A stretch of DNA of 7,719 bases from Bacteroidota bacterium (GTDB lineage: Bacteria; Bacteroidota; Bacteroidia; SpSt-205; S141-50): positions 1 through 7,719 of the forward strand of contig WFXK01000334.1 in assembly GCA_015490695.1 (NCBI GenBank), in the 5' to 3' direction. Positions 1-7,668 of the stretch are shown here, one piece after another. Made by a program: the position numbers and the translations under genes. Under the pieces are notes generated by a model. It was not told where the DNA came from. It searched no databases and saw nothing but the letters and a program-made list of their open reading frames with translations. Within the stretch, counting starts at the first letter, position 1; each line of letters opens with the position of its first letter.

Positions 1-1430
1 CAATAACCCTGTCCACGTACAACATACCCCCCTAAAGGCACTGTATTACCCCCAGCACAAATACTATCAGGGCTTAAATGAACAACACCCCCCTGCGGTG
101 GTAAATCCACCTCAACATGCGCAACCTCCACAACAGGCGGACATACCCCATTGACCACAATCCATAATAAATCTACTAAACCACTATCTGAACTACCCGT
201 AACATATCCCGTAGTACTACTCAGTGGATTCAATAACACCCCACTACCTAAACTACTCCAAAACCCAAAACCAGAAACCACATTCCCTACTAATTGGACC
301 GTATCTCCCCGACATACCGTATCAGGAGACACCGAAACAATATTCCCTGCAGCACTATCATAAACCATGATAAATGTACGCTGAGTATCTGAACGATTTA
401 TACAAACTAACGTATCCTTTACAATCCATAAAACCTCTACAACACCCCCAGCATCTGAAACATCGCTATAATAGCGAACGTCTGTGCTAAAATTATCAGG
501 CAAAAACCGACTAGAGCCATAAGGAAGCGCATCCCAATAGCCTACTACGTACGAAGACCCTTGGATAATCCGTGCTCTTATGGTATCCGTTGTATCTCCT
601 TTGCAAATCCCTGCAGGTACTTCATAAATCTCTCCTAAGGGAGGTGGTTCTATGTAGACGCGTAAATAATTAGATGTATCGTTCTCACAGCCTGATGTTA
701 CAGCAACCCAATAAAGGGTGTCTACGCCTGGAGTGTTGGTTATGTAAGAAGTATTTTCTTGGAAGGGGTCAATGAAAGCGCCCGAGCCCGTAGTAACCCA
801 ATAACCCCGTTCATAGTCTATTATTTGCAACCCCGCTATACCAACATACGCAACGGTATCCCCTTGACAAACCCGAATAGAATCCTCAGGAACAGGATTA
901 GGACTAAAGCTCATCGTTGGTGCAGATGGCGGCGTGTTTACTCTCACTCTTATCGCATCGGTCAACATAGAATCACAATAACCATACAAAACCCCACGAT
1001 AATACGTCGTAACCCCAGGTTTTACATAAAACGAATCCCATGGATACGGCGCAGGTACAGAAAAAGCACTCCACGTTATTCCATCCAAAGAACTATACCA
1101 CGCTATAGAATCTATATTGCGTCCCTTCACCTGAATCAATGCTGAATCCCCAAGGCATATTAACGTATCGGCAAACACCTGTGGTGTATCTAAAGGCTCT
1201 ACAATACGAACAGTCCAAACCCCTGAAGTATCACTACAACCTCTATGCCATACAATCGCACGATAGTATAAGGTATCTACGCTGGAAAAAGGTTCGGTTT
1301 CATAAACTTGACTCGTAGGAGAAATGCCTCCTGTTGCCCTTGCCCATACTACACTATCTGTTGAAACCTCCCAGTAAAGGCTATCTGCCACCAAACTATC
1401 TACGTAGACTCTTGCACTATTGCCGACGCA
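1..1430 (-). repeat. Array of Ig-like modules, period about 85-97 residues
   Basis: Within the partial gene, at least five consecutive modules begin with a Cys-containing motif: VCVGNS (Cys 404), ICLGDS (495), VCQGDT (591), ICKGDT (679) and VCRGDT (776). A sixth, ICAGGN (861), starts at the edge. Intervals are 91, 96, 88, 97 and 85 residues. Each complete module has a core Trp (for example SIAWYSS, RGYWVTT, GFWSSL) and a later Cys (GCSDT, YCDSM, GCENDT, VCINRS, VCPP), consistent with a disulfide across an Ig-like sandwich. The modules are diverged at DNA level, and I see no long exact repeat. Confidence 0.75.
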
Positions 1431-2639
1431 AACGAAAATCGCTGTATCCCGTGGTGTAGCGTAAGCACGACAACTATCTACTTCTATGATTAAAAAGTAT
1501 TGGTTGCTGCATTTGCCGTCAAAGTAGTCTACTACTAAGGTATCCCATCGGGGTAGTGGTCCCCCTGGGTCAAAAGAAGCATAAGCTGTATCAGGGTTGC
1601 TGGCTCCGCCATCTACCACATTATCGCTTAGGTTACTACTCAATAGCCACCAAGCATAGCTGCCCGTGGAATATTCTACAGAACTATAAACTACGTTCGT
1701 TGCGCCTGCTGCTACTTGAGTAGGACCTGTAATATAAATAAAAGGTAGAGTATCAATAGGAATGGCTACGATATTGGTCCATAAAGCCGTATCGCATCCA
1801 CAAGAATGGATTAAACGAGCAAGGACTTTAAGGGTATCTCTATCACCAGGAAGGTCCACGTAAAAGGTGTCCACTCCATAACCAACAAAGAGGGTATCTC
1901 CTGTATTAGGGTCTATTTCATAAAATTCAAAGTATTCTCCTTGGTTGTCAACGATATAGAAACCTATAGGGGTATCGGGACAGAAGGCGGTCATGCCAAC
2001 GGTGTCGGCTGCTAAAGAGTCAGAAGTAATGTTAATACATGCGATAAAGTCTGGGACGTCGCTACAGCCTGGCAAAGTACATTCTGGAATATAGCGTGTT
2101 TTTGGTTTTAAGTCTTTTCCATACCAGTCTGTAATGGTTCCTGCACCGCCTAAGCTATCGGGCTGAGTTCGCCAAAAGATTTTTAAAGTATCAGGACACT
2201 CATATAAACGCACATAAACAACCGCTATGGTATCCCATTGGTTTGGATTAACATTTATATCTACTTCAGAAACAGCAACTCCCGGTGCACATGCTGAATT
2301 ACCAAAATTTTTATAAACATTCACATTGATAAATGGGGCACCTAAACTCAAATTCATAGAAAGATAGCACGGAGAATTAGCCGCATCCCATTTGCCTCGT
2401 TTTACAAAAGCATAAGAATTATAGTCAAAGGCATCTAAGGGAAGAATTTGCACCGCAAAATTAGAAGTTCCCAATCCTGTATCTGTTCCAGCTTCTACGA
2501 CGGTATCCCGAATTAAATAGTATAACAACAGCGAGTCTACGCTCACTCTTTCTGCAGTTACTTTCACTTGATAGCCCACTTTTTGCTGGGCAAAAGTAAA
2601 AGTAGCACCCAAGATAAAAAGCACTATCCTTCTACCCAT
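1..2639 (-). CDS. Large exported Ig-like repeat protein, partial (C-terminus beyond left edge)
   Basis: An open frame of 879 codons runs from the ATG at 2637-2639 to the window edge with no stop. Residues 1-17 (MGRRIVLFILGATFTFA, then QQ) form a typical signal peptide, which fixes the start. Residues 19-186 are a beta-rich domain also present in the preceding gene, with shared landmarks LGxxNF (56-61), GKWDxxxSP (82-90), WRT (156-158) and ITDWxGxxL (169-177). The rest is an array of Ig-like or PKD-like modules. Cysteines of C-x-G-type motifs fall at residues 404, 495, 591, 679, 776 and 861, each near the start of a module containing a core Trp and a second Cys. No catalytic motif is visible. 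The start lies 4 bases after the previous stop, indicating one operon. The role is probably a surface or secreted adhesin or structural protein, exported by Sec and then perhaps T9SS. A C-terminal sorting domain would lie outside the window. Gene certainty is high; function is inference. Confidence 0.9.
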   Translation of the reverse strand, partial: MGRRIVLFILGATFTFAQQKVGYQVKVTAERVSVDSLLLYYLIRDTVVEAGTDTGLGTSNFAVQILPLDAFDYNSYAFVKRGKWDAANSPCYLSMNLSLGAPFINVNVYKNFGNSACAPGVAVSEVDINVNPNQWDTIAVVYVRLYECPDTLKIFWRTQPDSLGGAGTITDWYGKDLKPKTRYIPECTLPGCSDVPDFIACINITSDSLAADTVGMTAFCPDTPIGFYIVDNQGEYFEFYEIDPNTGDTLFVGYGVDTFYVDLPGDRDTLKVLARLIHSCGCDTALWTNIVAIPIDTLPFIYITGPTQVAAGATNVVYSSVEYSTGSYAWWLLSSNLSDNVVDGGASNPDTAYASFDPGGPLPRWDTLVVDYFDGKCSNQYFLIIEVDSCRAYATPRDTAIFVCVGNSARVYVDSLVADSLYWEVSTDSVVWARATGGISPTSQVYETEPFSSVDTLYYRAIVWHRGCSDTSGVWTVRIVEPLDTPQVFADTLICLGDSALIQVKGRNIDSIAWYSSLDGITWSAFSVPAPYPWDSFYVKPGVTTYYRGVLYGYCDSMLTDAIRVRVNTPPSAPTMSFSPNPVPEDSIRVCQGDTVAYVGIAGLQIIDYERGYWVTTGSGAFIDPFQENTSYITNTPGVDTLYWVAVTSGCENDTSNYLRVYIEPPPLGEIYEVPAGICKGDTTDTIRARIIQGSSYVVGYWDALPYGSSRFLPDNFSTDVRYYSDVSDAGGVVEVLWIVKDTLVCINRSDTQRTFIMVYDSAAGNIVSVSPDTVCRGDTVQLVGNVVSGFGFWSSLGSGVLLNPLSSTTGYVTGSSDSGLVDLLWIVVNGVCPPVVEVAHVEVDLPPQGGVVHLSPDSICAGGNTVPLGGYVVRGQGY

Positions 2640-2643
2640 AGTT

Positions 2644-4149
2644 TTAACGCATTAGACGGAAATAATACTGAGCATTTCTCCATTGCACTTTTATGATATA
2701 AACGCCCTTTGCTAACGAGGCAAAAGTAGACAAATCGTAATAACGAGGCTGGCGATGATAAAACTGCATAGGGGGTAATACGGCTTTTCCGGCTACATCA
2801 TATACCTCTATACGCAAACTACCTTGCTCATTAAACCCAACCCAAAGCTTAGAAACCACTGTCCATGGATTACCCAAAAGCATAACACCTCCATCTCGAA
2901 CCCCTCCTTGCACCGCTGTTAACTGATAAAAATAATCTTGACTACAAACGGTATCGCAAAGATGATAATAGCAAACTTTATACGTTGTGTTATTTACTAA
3001 ATTCGTTAAATAGCTTTGTGATGCTCCTGAAATGGGTTGTCCATCGGCAAACCATTGGATTTGGACTAAAGAATCTACATAATCTGCTGAACTATAAAGC
3101 GTATCTTGCATCCCTTGAAGCAAGTTAATAGTAACAGAAGTCGGTGGTTGAACAACATAAAAGGTTTGACTTGAAGTATTACTACAGCCGTTGTTGTCTG
3201 TTACGCTAAGTGAGAGATTATAGCTTCCTGGTTGCGCGCTTTGCAGTAAAGCAAAATAGTTTTGTTGTGTGAGGGTAACCGAGGGGTCGCTTTGCCATTG
3301 ATAAGTTATCAATGAAGTATCTTGGGCAACGAACATCACGGTTTGGTTTACACAGAAGGTAGAAGGTCCTGTAAAGGTAGCATCTGGAAGCGGCATCATA
3401 GTAACGAAAGCCGTATCTTGTGAAGGAGTCTGGCAAGCATAATTATAAGCAACTACAGTAACATTTGCCGATTGGGTAATAAGTAAAGAATCCACATCTT
3501 GAGCGGTTAAAGTGCCATTTACATACCAATAGACTTTAGAAGTGGAGGCACGTAGGATGATGGAATCGCCACTACATTGTTGGACGATTCCTGCTGGGGT
3601 TAAAGTAGGTGCAGCAGGAGGAGCACAAAGCGGGAAAAGCGAATCAGCAGGCTCAAACACACCATTAAGGTCTAAACGATTTCCATTCCAATCTAAGATT
3701 TGCAGTCCATAGGTACGCCATCGGCAGCCGCTAACACCCCATGGGTTCTTTATCGGAATCGCTACACCACCCACCCGCTCATAAAAAGGATTTACCAATA
3801 CGGTATCCGGTCCAGAAAAAACCCGTACTACATTCAAAACAAAATAATCTTCATTAGTAAGCACATACAAGTCATAGTAGCTGGCAGGACTGTGGTCGTT
3901 ATCCCAGCGCCCATCTAAGGAATCTACCTTAAAGATACGATTAAGGTCTAAAGCCGTTGTATCTATATAAGCGCCAAAGTTCGCATGCCCTAAAGCATAA
4001 GGTACTGTGTCTAAACGCTTTATATAAAACTCTATAATCAGCAACGTATCATTTAAAATGCGCTGTTCTATTTTGAACGCTGCTTTAGGCTGATTTGCCT
4101 TTATCAATCCCACCACGCCGATTAAACACATTAAAAGACGCATTTTCAT
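2644..4149 (-). CDS. Exported multidomain protein with T9SS type A sorting domain
   Basis: This 501-residue protein begins with a signal peptide (MKMRLLMCLIGVVGLIKANQ, possibly starting at Met3). Residues 24-166 form a beta-rich domain shared with the next gene, with LGHANF (53-58), GRWDNDHSP (80-88), WRT (144-146) and ILDWNGNRL (151-159). Three Ig/PKD-like domains follow: about 177-252 (Cys192, Trp208, Cys239), 254-335 (Cys266, Trp285, SVTDNNGCS) and 337-408 (Trp366, several Cys at 393-402). Residues 423-501 match the T9SS type A sorting domain: LGNP (425-428), VYDVAGKAV (449-457), LAKGVYIIKV (479-488) and a basic end, FRLMR. In Bacteroidota this domain directs outer-membrane translocation by T9SS and is normally cleaved, with surface attachment or release. 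No enzyme motif is visible. The start overlaps the upstream stop (ATGA), indicating translational coupling. Export is well supported; the biological role is unknown, with adhesion or scaffolding as inference. Confidence 0.93.
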   Translation of the reverse strand: MKMRLLMCLIGVVGLIKANQPKAAFKIEQRILNDTLLIIEFYIKRLDTVPYALGHANFGAYIDTTALDLNRIFKVDSLDGRWDNDHSPASYYDLYVLTNEDYFVLNVVRVFSGPDTVLVNPFYERVGGVAIPIKNPWGVSGCRWRTYGLQILDWNGNRLDLNGVFEPADSLFPLCAPPAAPTLTPAGIVQQCSGDSIILRASTSKVYWYVNGTLTAQDVDSLLITQSANVTVVAYNYACQTPSQDTAFVTMMPLPDATFTGPSTFCVNQTVMFVAQDTSLITYQWQSDPSVTLTQQNYFALLQSAQPGSYNLSLSVTDNNGCSNTSSQTFYVVQPPTSVTINLLQGMQDTLYSSADYVDSLVQIQWFADGQPISGASQSYLTNLVNNTTYKVCYYHLCDTVCSQDYFYQLTAVQGGVRDGGVMLLGNPWTVVSKLWVGFNEQGSLRIEVYDVAGKAVLPPMQFYHRQPRYYDLSTFASLAKGVYIIKVQWRNAQYYFRLMR

Positions 4150-6161
4150 TTTGGATTAAAAGTTGTATTGATAATATCTATGGGTTTGGGATAAGGAGAA
4201 GCATAAGGGAGCATGAAGTTACCAACGGTACTTCGTCGTAAATAAAGGTTATTGGGGTCTGCCTTATTCAAATCCCCTGCGTTCACAAACGTATCTAAAT
4301 TTACATCTTCTTGAACATAATTTATCAAAACGCCATTATTTGCTTGAATGAGATAAAAATCCAGTGCATTGACTTCGTCATCAAACCAAGCATTTCCTAA
4401 CCACATTACCGCTCTTCCAGAATTAGGGTCTATTTTCGCTCCTAACCCCGCATCTTTAACAAAGAAAGGAATGGTCAAATCCACCATAGCATTACTTCCT
4501 CCTAAAATAGTATCGGGATTCACAAAAAAGCTACTAATAATGGGTAAGTGATTTCTATGCAATGCAACCACCGCATAAGGGGCAATAGCCGTTTTACATC
4601 CAAAAGAGACATAATCATACAAACCGCTATAAAAATCTTTTACAATACCGTTTGTCGTTACCCATCCTAAAGCCGTGTCTACATGATTACCTGCCATATC
4701 TACAAGGAAAACTTGTAGAACATCTACAGCATCCGAAGGGACCTGATACCCTCTATACATTTGGGTTTGTGATAAAGCAAAATTATCAAATTCAAAAACT
4801 CCTCTTAATAAGGCATACATATTGATGTCTTGTATCATTACATCACTTGCTCCGTCATAGGTTCCTTCTAATAAAGCTCTTAGTCGGATTTTCAAAGAAG
4901 GCTTTGTTGGAACACGTTGAATTGCAGATGCATCAGGAATACAAGTGCCATCTTCTACAACGACTCGCAGCAAAGGTGCGCCATTGACCATACCGTAATA
5001 GGCTGAATCTACAGAAGTAACGGCAATCGTATCCCATTGACTTAACACTGGGTTCCATTGTTGCCAATAAAAGGTAAGGGTTGGGTTTTCTGCATAGCCA
5101 AGGGGCCACAACGATTTTGCTTTTAACCACAAAGTATCTCCTTCACAAACCCGCCCATCACTTAAAGAATCATAGACAAACAAAATAGAATCCACATTGC
5201 ATTGATAGGCACCTAAAGCGAAGAAAGGAGATGCGTTACCAATAGCGGTAAAGTTAAAGGTGTTTTGGGTTTGTATGCCTGGTCCCCAGCCGTTAGGGCT
5301 ATTATAGGCAACTACTGGTCCAAGGCTATTATAAACACTGGATTCGTTTTGGGTTCTTGAAGCAGCGATGCGCATAGGGGGTGGGATGGGTGAAGGTAGG
5401 TTATACACTCGCACTCGGAAAGAATCATTGGTTGCACAGCTACCCATAGCAAGTTTCCAAAGACCATCGTTATAGAAAAAGGCTATTCCTCTTCCGGGAA
5501 TTCCTCCAATAGGTGCACGGCGAAATGCTGCTGCACCAAAACAAGCATATGGCACCGACAACCCTTTGGGAAACTGAAGCCCAAAAGGCAAATAAAACAT
5601 CGTATCCCCCTTTGTTTCTCCTAAGAAGAACGTCTTAAAAGTCGTATCATAATTCGCAAACAAGATGATATAAAACCCTTCTACGTAGGAAGTATCGGGT
5701 GGTGCAGCTTCTATTTGCACCGCACCGCTATCTACAATAAACGAACGGTCTTGCCCCGCCACAGTCTGCGCTAAAATCCTACCTTTTTTAAATAGAATAC
5801 TATCGCTTATCCAAAAGAAATCGGGTTGTATCAGCTCTAAAACGTCCCTATTATTAGCTGCTTCCATAACGAATGTACCAATGGTATCGCCTGGGGTAAA
5901 ATAAAAAGTAGCATTAGCCAAGCGTCCTTTATACCATAAATAGCCTCCGTGGCGGTATCGTACTGAATCGGGCATGTTCAGTTCAAATGAGGCACCAGAG
6001 AACTGAAATACTCCTTTTTTATGAAAAACATGCCCATTAGTGATTTGCACATCGCCTTGTACATAGAGCGTGTCGTTGTTAGAAGAGAAGTATAGGGTGT
6101 CGTCATTCATCATATAAAATTGGGCATAACCCACAGCCAATAGCATCCAAAACCAACGCAT
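4146..6161 (-). CDS. Exported protein with Ig-like domain and C-terminal dockerin-like module
   Basis: I chose the ATG at 6159-6161 (671 residues) because MRWFWMLLAVGYA followed by QF is a textbook signal peptide. The frame is also open to an ATG at 6242, but that adds a hydrophilic 27-residue extension ahead of the signal. Residues about 20-200 are beta-rich, with NGxxFxxxGxFxFSG-like phrasing and a later FYLPFG, resembling N-terminal regions of Bacteroidota exported proteins. An Ig-like domain lies at about 321-416 (VCEGDT with Cys339, Cys407). Residues 423-643 resemble a recurrent Bacteroidota C-terminal region: LRALLEGTYD, LHRNHLPI (534-541), then two dockerin-like loops, NAWFDDEVNALD (590-601) and DVNLDTFVNAGD (619-630). 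No T9SS sorting domain follows, and the protein ends INTTFNPK. Its stop overlaps the next start (ATGA), so the two are probably co-translated. It is probably secreted or surface-associated, with function unknown. Confidence 0.9.
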   Translation of the reverse strand: MRWFWMLLAVGYAQFYMMNDDTLYFSSNNDTLYVQGDVQITNGHVFHKKGVFQFSGASFELNMPDSVRYRHGGYLWYKGRLANATFYFTPGDTIGTFVMEAANNRDVLELIQPDFFWISDSILFKKGRILAQTVAGQDRSFIVDSGAVQIEAAPPDTSYVEGFYIILFANYDTTFKTFFLGETKGDTMFYLPFGLQFPKGLSVPYACFGAAAFRRAPIGGIPGRGIAFFYNDGLWKLAMGSCATNDSFRVRVYNLPSPIPPPMRIAASRTQNESSVYNSLGPVVAYNSPNGWGPGIQTQNTFNFTAIGNASPFFALGAYQCNVDSILFVYDSLSDGRVCEGDTLWLKAKSLWPLGYAENPTLTFYWQQWNPVLSQWDTIAVTSVDSAYYGMVNGAPLLRVVVEDGTCIPDASAIQRVPTKPSLKIRLRALLEGTYDGASDVMIQDINMYALLRGVFEFDNFALSQTQMYRGYQVPSDAVDVLQVFLVDMAGNHVDTALGWVTTNGIVKDFYSGLYDYVSFGCKTAIAPYAVVALHRNHLPIISSFFVNPDTILGGSNAMVDLTIPFFVKDAGLGAKIDPNSGRAVMWLGNAWFDDEVNALDFYLIQANNGVLINYVQEDVNLDTFVNAGDLNKADPNNLYLRRSTVGNFMLPYASPYPKPIDIINTTFNPK

Positions 6162-6264
6162 GTTTATTCTTTTTCTTTCAAAGGGTGAAGGTAGCGCAAT
6201 CCAGCCTTTTTGGTCAAGTCGTTTTTGATTTAATGGCTCCATTTCCTTCTTTATTTGTATTTTT

Positions 6265-7656
6265 TTAAGGTTGATTCGTTCGGCGACGGATATTGGGCAC
6301 AGGTAACAACTCAGGTGGTTCAGGCTCGGGTGGCACAGGTAACAACTCTACTTCTTTTAAATAATCTCTTCGTCCGCGTAGTTTCCTCAACCGCAATTGC
6401 TCCTCTATGATTTCATGACGTACCCGCTCATCGGCTAAGAAGAAGCGTTTACGCTCTTCAGGTGTCAAATCCCGTTTCTTCAATTTATGCGCTAAATCCA
6501 ACAACGCTTGTCGTGTCGGCAACAATTTATAAATCACAATCTTATGGTATTTTCCTGCCGCTGCTAAATACTTTCCATCGGGGCTAAAGGCACCATGATA
6601 AGGTCTGCCGGGATTATCATAAAAGATAGCGAAGCGCACAAAGTATTCTGCATCCCATAAACGTAGGGTTTTATCATCGCTACTGGTTAAAATAAAGCGT
6701 TCATCAGGACTAAATTGTACATGATACACGGCAGCTTTATGTTCTTTCAGTGTACCTAAGAGTTTTCCATCGCGCAAGCTCCATACTTTGGCTGTACTAT
6801 CTTCTGAAGCGGTTGCGATCCATTTTCCATTAGGGCTGAACGCAGCATGCAACACCGCCGCTTGATGTCCTCTAAGCACATGAATTTTCTTCGCCCTTTG
6901 TACATCCCACACAATTGCCGTTTTGTCTTTACTGGTTGATACCAAATAGCGGTCGTCAGGACTAAAAGCAACATAAAGCACAGGCGCTTGATGCCCTTGT
7001 AAAGTCGCTATTAACCTTCCTTCTTTCCCATCCCAGATACGAACCGTGTTATCTTCCGATGCTGAAGCAATATAACGTCCATCATGACTAAAAGTTGCAT
7101 AGGTTACCGCTCCCTCATGTCCTTCTAAAATATTGATTAACCGTCCTGTTTGGGCTTCATACAACCTTAGTGTGTGGTCCTTAGAGGCTGTAACTACCCG
7201 AGAAACATCAAAATTAAGTGCTGCATGGGTGATTAAATCCTCATGTCCTTTAAATATCGCTTGCAAAGTACCTTCTTTAAGATTCCATAAACGAGCACTA
7301 AAGTCTGAAGCAACGGTCAATAACCATTGCCCATCTTCTGAAAACGCTGCCTTATCTACTATATGCCGATGCCCTTTTAATAAATGCTCTGTTTGTTCTG
7401 TTGTTACATCCCACACCCTTGCAGTCTTATCCCACGAAGTGGAAATCAAATGTTTTCCATCTGGACTAAATTGATTGTGAACCACTTTATTTTTATGTCC
7501 AATCAAACGCTTATAGGGTCGTTTATTAATAATAGCGTTCAAAGCATAGTACAGGGCTGCTTCGGTTTCTTCTACATAGGGTCTGTCGGGATTGCGTAAG
7601 GTTTTGGGCAACCCTTCCAACGCTAAAAGCATAGCAATTTCAGGATTGCTTTTCAA
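6265..7656 (-). CDS. WD40-repeat protein, C-terminal part of a STAND-like gene interrupted by TAG
   Basis: The 463 codons after the in-frame TAG at 7669-7671 encode a linker (IAMLLALEGLP, then RPYVEETEAALYYAL, residues about 7-39) of the kind that precedes the propeller in bacterial TIR-, caspase- or AAA-WD40 proteins. Eight WD40 blades follow at about residues 50-379. Next comes a helical segment with LTPEERKRFFL (397-407), also typical of that family, then a charged helix and the tail ELLPVPPEPEPPELLPVP (437-454). There is no signal peptide, so it is cytoplasmic. WD40 propellers are protein-binding sensor or scaffold modules; in the family they regulate an N-terminal effector and NTPase, none of which is visible here. 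The first codon used here (7654-7656) is TTG and the first ATG is at 7630-7632. Neither is convincing, because homologous-looking sequence continues upstream of the TAG. The stop is TAA at 6265-6267. It may be a pseudogene fragment, a separately translated sensor, or a gene read through the TAG. Confidence 0.8.
   Translation of the reverse strand: MKSNPEIAMLLALEGLPKTLRNPDRPYVEETEAALYYALNAIINKRPYKRLIGHKNKVVHNQFSPDGKHLISTSWDKTARVWDVTTEQTEHLLKGHRHIVDKAAFSEDGQWLLTVASDFSARLWNLKEGTLQAIFKGHEDLITHAALNFDVSRVVTASKDHTLRLYEAQTGRLINILEGHEGAVTYATFSHDGRYIASASEDNTVRIWDGKEGRLIATLQGHQAPVLYVAFSPDDRYLVSTSKDKTAIVWDVQRAKKIHVLRGHQAAVLHAAFSPNGKWIATASEDSTAKVWSLRDGKLLGTLKEHKAAVYHVQFSPDERFILTSSDDKTLRLWDAEYFVRFAIFYDNPGRPYHGAFSPDGKYLAAAGKYHKIVIYKLLPTRQALLDLAHKLKKRDLTPEERKRFFLADERVRHEIIEEQLRLRKLRGRRDYLKEVELLPVPPEPEPPELLPVPNIRRRTNQP
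6296..6348 (-). repeat. 17-base direct repeat in the proline-rich tail
   Basis: The 17-base sequence GGCACAGGTAACAACTC (plus strand) occurs at 6296-6312 and again at 6332-6348, offset by 36 bases (12 codons). It encodes the two copies of ELLPVP flanking PEPEPP near the C-terminus of the WD40 protein. This looks like a small in-frame duplication. Confidence 0.85.
6520..7509 (-). repeat. Eight WD40 blades, exact 42-residue (126-base) period
   Basis: Counting from the TTG codon at 7656, the Gly of each Gly-His pair falls at residues 53, 95, 137, 179, 221 and 263. The seventh blade has Glu-His at 305, and the eighth has Asp-Asn in the equivalent place at 347. The closing aromatic falls at 82, 124, 166 (Tyr), 208, 250, 292, 334 and 376 (Tyr). 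Every interval is exactly 42 residues. Most blades carry FSPDG-like and S-x-D-x-T-like motifs, as expected for WD40 repeats. The last blade is the most degenerate. Confidence 0.92.
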
Positions 7657-7668
7657 GGTTTGTTGCTG

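Noticed and set aside
151..1145. Plus-strand open frames at 151-363 and 759-1145
   Set aside because: Both lie antisense to the continuous minus-strand gene, lack domains or signal sequences, and read as low-complexity shadows of its Asp/Thr-rich coding sequence.
6188..6217. Possible promoter: TTGACC (6212-6217) and TACCTT (6188-6193) on the minus strand, 18-base spacer
   Set aside because: The second hexamer matches the general consensus poorly and also fails the Bacteroidota TAnnTTTG pattern. The gap could hold a promoter, but this match is too weak to annotate.
6162..6242. N-terminal extension of the first exported protein from the ATG at 6240-6242
   Set aside because: It would put 27 hydrophilic residues before a standard signal peptide. 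The A-rich leader just before the ATG at 6159-6161 fits a normal Bacteroidota start, so I treated the extension as leader sequence.
6242..6268. Terminator after the WD40 gene
   Set aside because: There is an A/T-rich run just after the stop but no inverted repeat that would form a stem, so no intrinsic terminator is supported.
7133..7599. Plus-strand open frames at 7133-7474 and 7384-7599
   Set aside because: They are antisense to WD40 blades with clear protein-level periodicity on the minus strand, and show no motifs of their own.
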